Source of the DNA: Salibacterium lacus
Lineage (GTDB): Bacteria; Bacillota; Bacilli; Bacillales; Marinococcaceae
Assembly: GCF_042684865.1 (NCBI RefSeq)
Contig: NZ_JBHUML010000002.1
Coordinates: forward strand, 496,001-560,000
Length of the DNA: 64,000 nt
Direction: 5' to 3'
The first letter of the stretch is position 1. Each line of letters starts with the position of its first letter. Below, one piece after another: positions 60,129 to 64,000 of this stretch. Below the pieces are notes generated by a model. The model made no database searches and had not been told where the DNA came from. It saw nothing but the letters and a program-made list of their open reading frames with translations. Both the position numbers and the translations under genes were made by a program.

Positions 60129-61010
60129 ATGGATAAGCATGAAGCCATTATACAGACAGCGCTGCAGATGTTTTCGGAGAAGGGGTATTTTTCCACGTCC
60201 GTCCAGGAAATTGTCTCCTCCTGCGGGATATCAAAAGGCAGTTTCTACAATTATTTTGCCTCCAAGGAAGATCTTTTAATTGAAGTCTTCCGCTACAATC
60301 ATCAGCAGATATTAAAAAAAGCGGAAAACCTTCATATGGATGAGACCCTCTCCGTGAAGAAGCAGTTAATCAAAATGATCAGTATGGAACTGGAAGGGAT
60401 GGCCGACAACCGCGAGTTTTTTCTTCTTCTTCAAAAAGTGGTATCGGTGCAGGAACACAAAAAGCTGATGCCGCTCATGAAAAGGACAAAAGCAGCGATG
60501 ATCAGCCTTCATAAAGACTGGCTTCTGAAAGTTTACGGAGAAGATATCCGGACACAGATATGGGATCATGTGCTGTTTTTGCAGGGAGCGATGAAAGAAT
60601 ATATAACACTGCTGAAAGAGCACGATACATCTTTCGACCCGGAAAAGTTTGCCGGCGGAATCATCTCAAAATTGGACATTCTGGTTAAATACGGAAATAA
60701 TCTGGATCCTATTTTAACAGATGAATGGATGAGCGAATACGTAAAGATTGCCGAGCATCCGGATATGAAGACATCAGAAGAAAAACGTGAAGATCAGCTG
60801 ACTTCCGTAAAAACCCAGATTCATCATTTGTCTGAAAGCAAGAGCATTAAAGAAGAACTCACAAACGCTGTTCTTCTTCTCGAAGAAGAATGGAAGACTC
60901 CGGAGCCCCGGTCCTTTTTGATGAACGCTCTTTTTGATTTTTTAACCCGGCCGGGGCTGGAGAAACAGGTGAAAACACTAAAAGACTTTTATCATCCCAC
61001 ACAAAATTAG
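60129..61010 (+). CDS. TetR/AcrR family transcriptional regulator
   Basis: A 293-residue repressor, longer than the usual 200. The N-terminal HTH (about residues 24-45, SVQEIVSSCGISKGSFYNYF, then ASKEDLLIEVF) is complete. The C-terminal ligand-binding part runs to about 190; about 100 more helical residues follow, so there may be a second domain or an extended dimer interface. ATG 60129 is used because GGGAG lies 10 bases upstream; a GTG 6 bases earlier is possible. It is followed by an efflux gene 20 bases on, so it most likely represses that operon until a drug-like ligand binds. Confidence 0.9.
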   Translation: MDKHEAIIQTALQMFSEKGYFSTSVQEIVSSCGISKGSFYNYFASKEDLLIEVFRYNHQQILKKAENLHMDETLSVKKQLIKMISMELEGMADNREFFLLLQKVVSVQEHKKLMPLMKRTKAAMISLHKDWLLKVYGEDIRTQIWDHVLFLQGAMKEYITLLKEHDTSFDPEKFAGGIISKLDILVKYGNNLDPILTDEWMSEYVKIAEHPDMKTSEEKREDQLTSVKTQIHHLSESKSIKEELTNAVLLLEEEWKTPEPRSFLMNALFDFLTRPGLEKQVKTLKDFYHPTQN

Positions 61011-61029
61011 AGTAAAGAAGGAAGATAGT

Positions 61030-62442
61030 ATGACGAATCAACATGAAGAAAACAGCCAACAGGGAATGAAAAAAATTCCCATTATGGCCGTCCTTCTGGT
61101 TGGAGCCTTTGTGGCTATATTGAACCAGACACTGCTGGCGACCGCTCTGCCTCCGATTATGGAGGACTTGAACATTACTGAGAGCACGGCGCAGTGGCTG
61201 ACGACCATTTTCATGCTTGTAAACGGAATTATGATCCCTATCACGGCATTTTTAATTGAAACATTTACAACAAGACGCTTGTTTATTACAGCTATTTCTA
61301 CGTTTGCTGTCGGAACACTGATCTGCGGCATTGCACCGAACTTTTCGATTTTAATGGTCGGGCGGGTTGTTCAGGCTTCTGCTGCAGGTATCATGATGCC
61401 GTTGATGCAGACGGTAGTTCTGCTGATTTTCCCCGTTGAAAAAAGAGGGCAGGCGATGGGATTTCTCGGCCTCGTTATTGCTTTTGCGCCCGCTATCGGC
61501 CCGACATTGTCCGGATTCATGGTCGACCATTATCACTGGCGGACCCTCTTTTATATTGTGTTCCCGATTGCAGTTATTGATATTTTCGTGGCATATTTCG
61601 TTTTGAAAAACGTCACCGAGCGTCATTTCCCGAAAGTGGACGTTATGTCGATTCTTTGGTCCACCCTAGGGTTTGGAGGTATTTTGTACGGCTTCAGTAC
61701 TGCCGGAAACACAGGTTGGGTGAGCGCCCCCGTTATCGTTTCCATGGCAGTCGGCGTGGTGGCATTGATCATCTTCGGATCCAGACAGCTGAAACTGGAA
61801 GAACCGATTCTTGAGATCAGGGTGCTCCGCTACAAAATGTTTACGCTCACGACAGCAGTCGGTATGCTTGTCTTTATGGCCATGATCGGTGCAGCCACGG
61901 TTCTTCCGATTTATATGCAGAATTACCGTGATTTTACCGCCACCGAATCCGGGTTGATGATGCTTCCCGGCGCTGTGCTGATGGGACTGATGTCCCCCAT
62001 CACCGGGCGTATTTTTGACAAAGTGGGAGCGAAATGGCTTGCCATTACCGGCCTGCTGCTTGTCACAGTATCCAACGTCATGTATACCGTGCTTTCCACA
62101 GAAACGTCCTTTGTTTACATGACCACATTTTACGCCATGCGGATGTTTGGTGTGGCAATGGTTATGATGCCGGTAACAACAGCCGGACTGAATGTACTGC
62201 CGCGGGATTTGATTCCGCACGGTACGGCGATGAACAATACGCTGAGGCAGGTAGCCGGATCCATCGGTACCGCACTTCTTGTTACGGTTATGAGTACCGC
62301 AGCACTGAATCAGGGCGGATCAGCACCGAATATGGAAGGATTGATTCACGGAGTCAACGTGGCATTCTGGGTGGCTTCCATTCTAGGGGCCCTTGGTTTT
62401 GTCCTCAGTTTCTTTATCAAGCACCAAACAGCATCCGAATAA
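61030..62442 (+). CDS. DHA2 family 14-helix drug-efflux MFS transporter (LmrB/EmrB-like)
   Basis: A 470-residue MFS transporter of the EmrB/QacA (DHA2) group with 14 hydrophobic spans. FVAILNQTLLATALPPIMEDL, then STAQWLTTIFMLVNGIMIPITAFLIETF (motif A region), GRVVQASAAGIMMPLMQTV and GFLGLVIAFAPAIGPTLSG are family motifs; B. subtilis LmrB, which exports lincomycin and puromycin, looks very close. The drug range here is unknown. GAAGGAAG precedes the ATG. It is the second gene of the TetR operon and ends at a strong terminator. Confidence 0.93.
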   Translation: MTNQHEENSQQGMKKIPIMAVLLVGAFVAILNQTLLATALPPIMEDLNITESTAQWLTTIFMLVNGIMIPITAFLIETFTTRRLFITAISTFAVGTLICGIAPNFSILMVGRVVQASAAGIMMPLMQTVVLLIFPVEKRGQAMGFLGLVIAFAPAIGPTLSGFMVDHYHWRTLFYIVFPIAVIDIFVAYFVLKNVTERHFPKVDVMSILWSTLGFGGILYGFSTAGNTGWVSAPVIVSMAVGVVALIIFGSRQLKLEEPILEIRVLRYKMFTLTTAVGMLVFMAMIGAATVLPIYMQNYRDFTATESGLMMLPGAVLMGLMSPITGRIFDKVGAKWLAITGLLLVTVSNVMYTVLSTETSFVYMTTFYAMRMFGVAMVMMPVTTAGLNVLPRDLIPHGTAMNNTLRQVAGSIGTALLVTVMSTAALNQGGSAPNMEGLIHGVNVAFWVASILGALGFVLSFFIKHQTASE

Positions 62443-62453
62443 GTATACCAGTA

Positions 62454-62493
62454 CACAAAGAGCCGGTCTCCACAGAAAGACCGGCTCTTTGTG
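62454..62493 (+). terminator. Terminator of the TetR-efflux operon
   Basis: A 16-bp perfect stem (CACAAAGAGCCGGTCT with its complement) follows the stop by 11 bases, with no long T run but A/T-rich arms. Confidence 0.8.
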
Positions 62494-62630
62494 TATCCAT
62501 ATTTATAAACCATGGCAGGAAATCTGAAACCACAAGATGGTATAATAGAAACATGCATCCTGAAACCTATAAGGCGTCCTGATCGTTACTTATCGTGACG
62601 CTTCCAACGTTTGATCAAGGAGGAGATACC

Positions 62631-63437
62631 ATGGCGGAAAAACTGAGAGACAAAAAGATAATGCTTGCCGCTTCCAGAAAAACAGAAGAAATGACGGCAC
62701 TGATTGAAAAGCAGGGGGGAGAAGCAGTCGTCTGCCCGCTACAGGGAACAACATTTCCAGCAGAAGACGAAGTCCGGCCGGTGCTGCAGAATGTGATGGA
62801 GAAAAAACCGGACTGGTTTATTTTCACGACAGGGATGGGAACCAACAGTCTGTTCGAATTCGCAGAGAAAGCGGGGGAGAGGGAGGCATTTGCCACCTCT
62901 GTCAAAAGAGCTTACGTGGCCGCAAGAGGATATAAAACAGCTTCCGCCCTGAAACAGATCCAGCTTGTCCCGGACGTACGGGATGATGATGGCACGATAG
63001 ACGGGCTTATCCGGGCGCTTGAACCAATGGATTTCCACGGCAAGACAGCGGCAGTTCAACTGCACGGTATCGCGTCACCGAAACTGAATGCGTTTCTTTA
63101 TAATAAGGGCGCAGCAGAGATCGTGGAAGTATACCCATACAAATATGCCGCTCCGGAGGAAGCTGTCCTAGAGACGGCACTTACCAGCATTCTGGCAGGA
63201 TCATATGATGCGGTTTGTTTTACAACACAGATGCAGGTCCACTCCCTGTTTTGCTATGCCAAACAGCACCATAAAGAAACGGAGCTTGCCGGCATGTTGA
63301 GGAACACCACCGCTGCGGCAGCTGTTGGAAAAGTGACGGCAGAAGCGTTAAGAGAAGAGGGAGTGACAAGAATTGTGGCGCCCGAAAATGAACGAATGGG
63401 AGCAATGATCATGGAACTCGGCTCGTTCTATTCCTGA
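62631..63437 (+). CDS. Stand-alone uroporphyrinogen-III synthase-like protein (HemD family)
   Basis: A 268-residue HemD-fold protein with the two-domain arrangement: KKIMLAASRKTEEMTALIEKQGG at the start, IFTTGMGTNSLFEFA at about 72, AYVAARGYKTASAL at about 98, then the second domain AVCFTTQMQVHSLFCYAKQ and AAAAVGKVTAEALREEGV. It probably closes the tetrapyrrole ring or modulates a siroheme or other branch. Stand-alone HemD-like genes outside the hem operon often lie with nitrite/nitrate assimilation. AAGGAGGAG precedes ATG 62631. Its last 10 bases overlap the convergent mobA end. The biosynthetic copy is presumably elsewhere. Confidence 0.8.
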   Translation: MAEKLRDKKIMLAASRKTEEMTALIEKQGGEAVVCPLQGTTFPAEDEVRPVLQNVMEKKPDWFIFTTGMGTNSLFEFAEKAGEREAFATSVKRAYVAARGYKTASALKQIQLVPDVRDDDGTIDGLIRALEPMDFHGKTAAVQLHGIASPKLNAFLYNKGAAEIVEVYPYKYAAPEEAVLETALTSILAGSYDAVCFTTQMQVHSLFCYAKQHHKETELAGMLRNTTAAAAVGKVTAEALREEGVTRIVAPENERMGAMIMELGSFYS

Positions 63438-64000
63438 GAATGGTTCCAGTCCGTTTTCCTGTTAATATTAATAAACGCAGGTTCCGTGTCAGAAAAAGAA
63501 AGATAGAATGGACGGATCCGCTCGAGAAGCGGCTGCATGCTTCGCTCTCCTTCCTGCAGCACACGCTCTGCCTGTGCATATACATGACGGTGGTAAATGC
63601 CGTGGACAGGGTGGATGCGTCCGCCCGAGACAGGGATAAGGGCATGATAGTCCGGCATCCTGCGGGAAGCGTGCCAAAGCATGTGCCTCACAAATCCGGT
63701 ATGAACCCAGGGAACATCGGCGGGCAGCATAAAGATGGATTCAAACGCAGGAAGCATTTCTATCGAGCTGTACAGGCCGTATAACGGTCCTTGATATTGC
63801 TCCTTTTCAACGAGAATACGCGCAGCCGGTTCCGTCGGGAAGAGAGGGGAAAGTATCTTATTGGTCAACAGATACGCCGGCAGGCCCGCCGACAAAAAGG
63901 GGTTTAGACTCCGTTCATACAGGTACTCCCCCTGAAACGTTTCAAAGATCTTCTGCGTGCCGTAACGAGACGATTTCCCGCCGCACAGTACCACCCCTGC
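63428..64000 (-). CDS. mobA: Molybdenum cofactor guanylyltransferase MobA (5-prime end outside window)
   Basis: A partial gene of at least 190 residues; the start lies beyond 64000. The visible N-terminal end reads AGVVLCGGKSSRYGTQK, the nucleotide-binding loop (usual LAGGxSxRxGxxK), and FMLPADVPWVHTGFVRHM is the usual ADMPF-type block. It attaches GMP to molybdopterin, for molybdoenzymes such as nitrate reductase. It converges on the HemD-like gene with a 10-base overlap of the 3-prime ends. Confidence 0.88.
   Translation of the reverse strand, partial: AGVVLCGGKSSRYGTQKIFETFQGEYLYERSLNPFLSAGLPAYLLTNKILSPLFPTEPAARILVEKEQYQGPLYGLYSSIEMLPAFESIFMLPADVPWVHTGFVRHMLWHASRRMPDYHALIPVSGGRIHPVHGIYHRHVYAQAERVLQEGERSMQPLLERIRPFYLSFSDTEPAFININRKTDWNHSQE

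Noticed and set aside
1..64000. Search for CRISPR arrays, tRNA and rRNA genes, prophage and complete insertion sequences.
   Set aside because: No regularly spaced repeats, no tRNA-like GTTCRA patterns with matching stems, no rRNA, integrase or transposase were recognised by reading; weak tRNA signals could still be missed by eye.

Overview
The window looks like chromosome of a Gram-positive, low-to-moderate-GC member of the Bacillaceae. The support is gene content and order: addB-addA-sbcD-sbcC, odhA-odhB, a CvfC/YpgR protein, KapB, EndoA/EndoAI, NfrA, DUF2777 and DUF6501 proteins, an L-box riboswitch ahead of dapA, and AGGAGG-type ribosome binding sites with some TTG and GTG starts. A halophilic or haloalkaliphilic genus is likely because an ectoine-hydrolase-like gene is present and many proteins are acidic; this is inference. 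I see no rRNA, tRNA, CRISPR array, phage or intact insertion sequence. The window is dense housekeeping chromosome with two short repeat-type insertions.

Layout. 1-405 is a gene-free, repeat-like stretch. 406-2522 holds a DUF3891 protein, a DJ-1/PfpI protein and two overlapping thioredoxin-fold genes. 2613-4942 holds a YfcE-like phosphoesterase (minus), cvfC and a small acidic protein, followed by a MITE-like element (4947-5289). 5295-8398 (minus) is a TelA-family gene with an unrecognised partner and a DUF2777 gene. 8588-9805 is DUF2203 plus NRDE/TANGO2. 10021-16140 is glutamate synthase (large and small subunits), followed by kapB.

16813-26431 is the most interesting block: a PucR-type regulator divergent from five genes encoding a Cys/Met-type PLP enzyme, an M20 amidohydrolase, a homoserine-dehydrogenase-like protein, an aldehyde dehydrogenase and an M24 protein that I read as ectoine hydrolase (DoeA/EutD), then a permease. 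I propose an ectoine-catabolism locus in which M20 replaces the usual deacetylase and an unexpected PLP/homoserine-dehydrogenase pair handles the four-carbon product. 26476-28061 holds yidD and dapA, the latter under a lysine riboswitch. 28275-28992 is an EndoAI/EndoA toxin-antitoxin pair. 29118-34914 holds nfrA, an esterase, two unknown proteins, a YjiH-type membrane protein and a HAD hydrolase.

35397-39540 is odhAB (TCA cycle) behind a strong sigma-A promoter. 40415-52167 is the recombination-repair operon addB-addA-sbcD-sbcC, with translationally overlapping genes. 52352-57171 holds a 33-residue membrane peptide, a CHY zinc-finger protein, nupC with a candidate cre site, an acetyltransferase, a DUF6501 protein and several unknowns. 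57415-59925 holds a membrane-anchored trypsin-like protease and an ABC-F protein. 60129-62442 is a TetR regulator with a 14-helix drug-efflux transporter. The end (62631-64000) carries a stand-alone HemD-like protein convergent with a partial mobA, which hints at nitrate/nitrite assimilation or molybdoenzyme genes just beyond the window.
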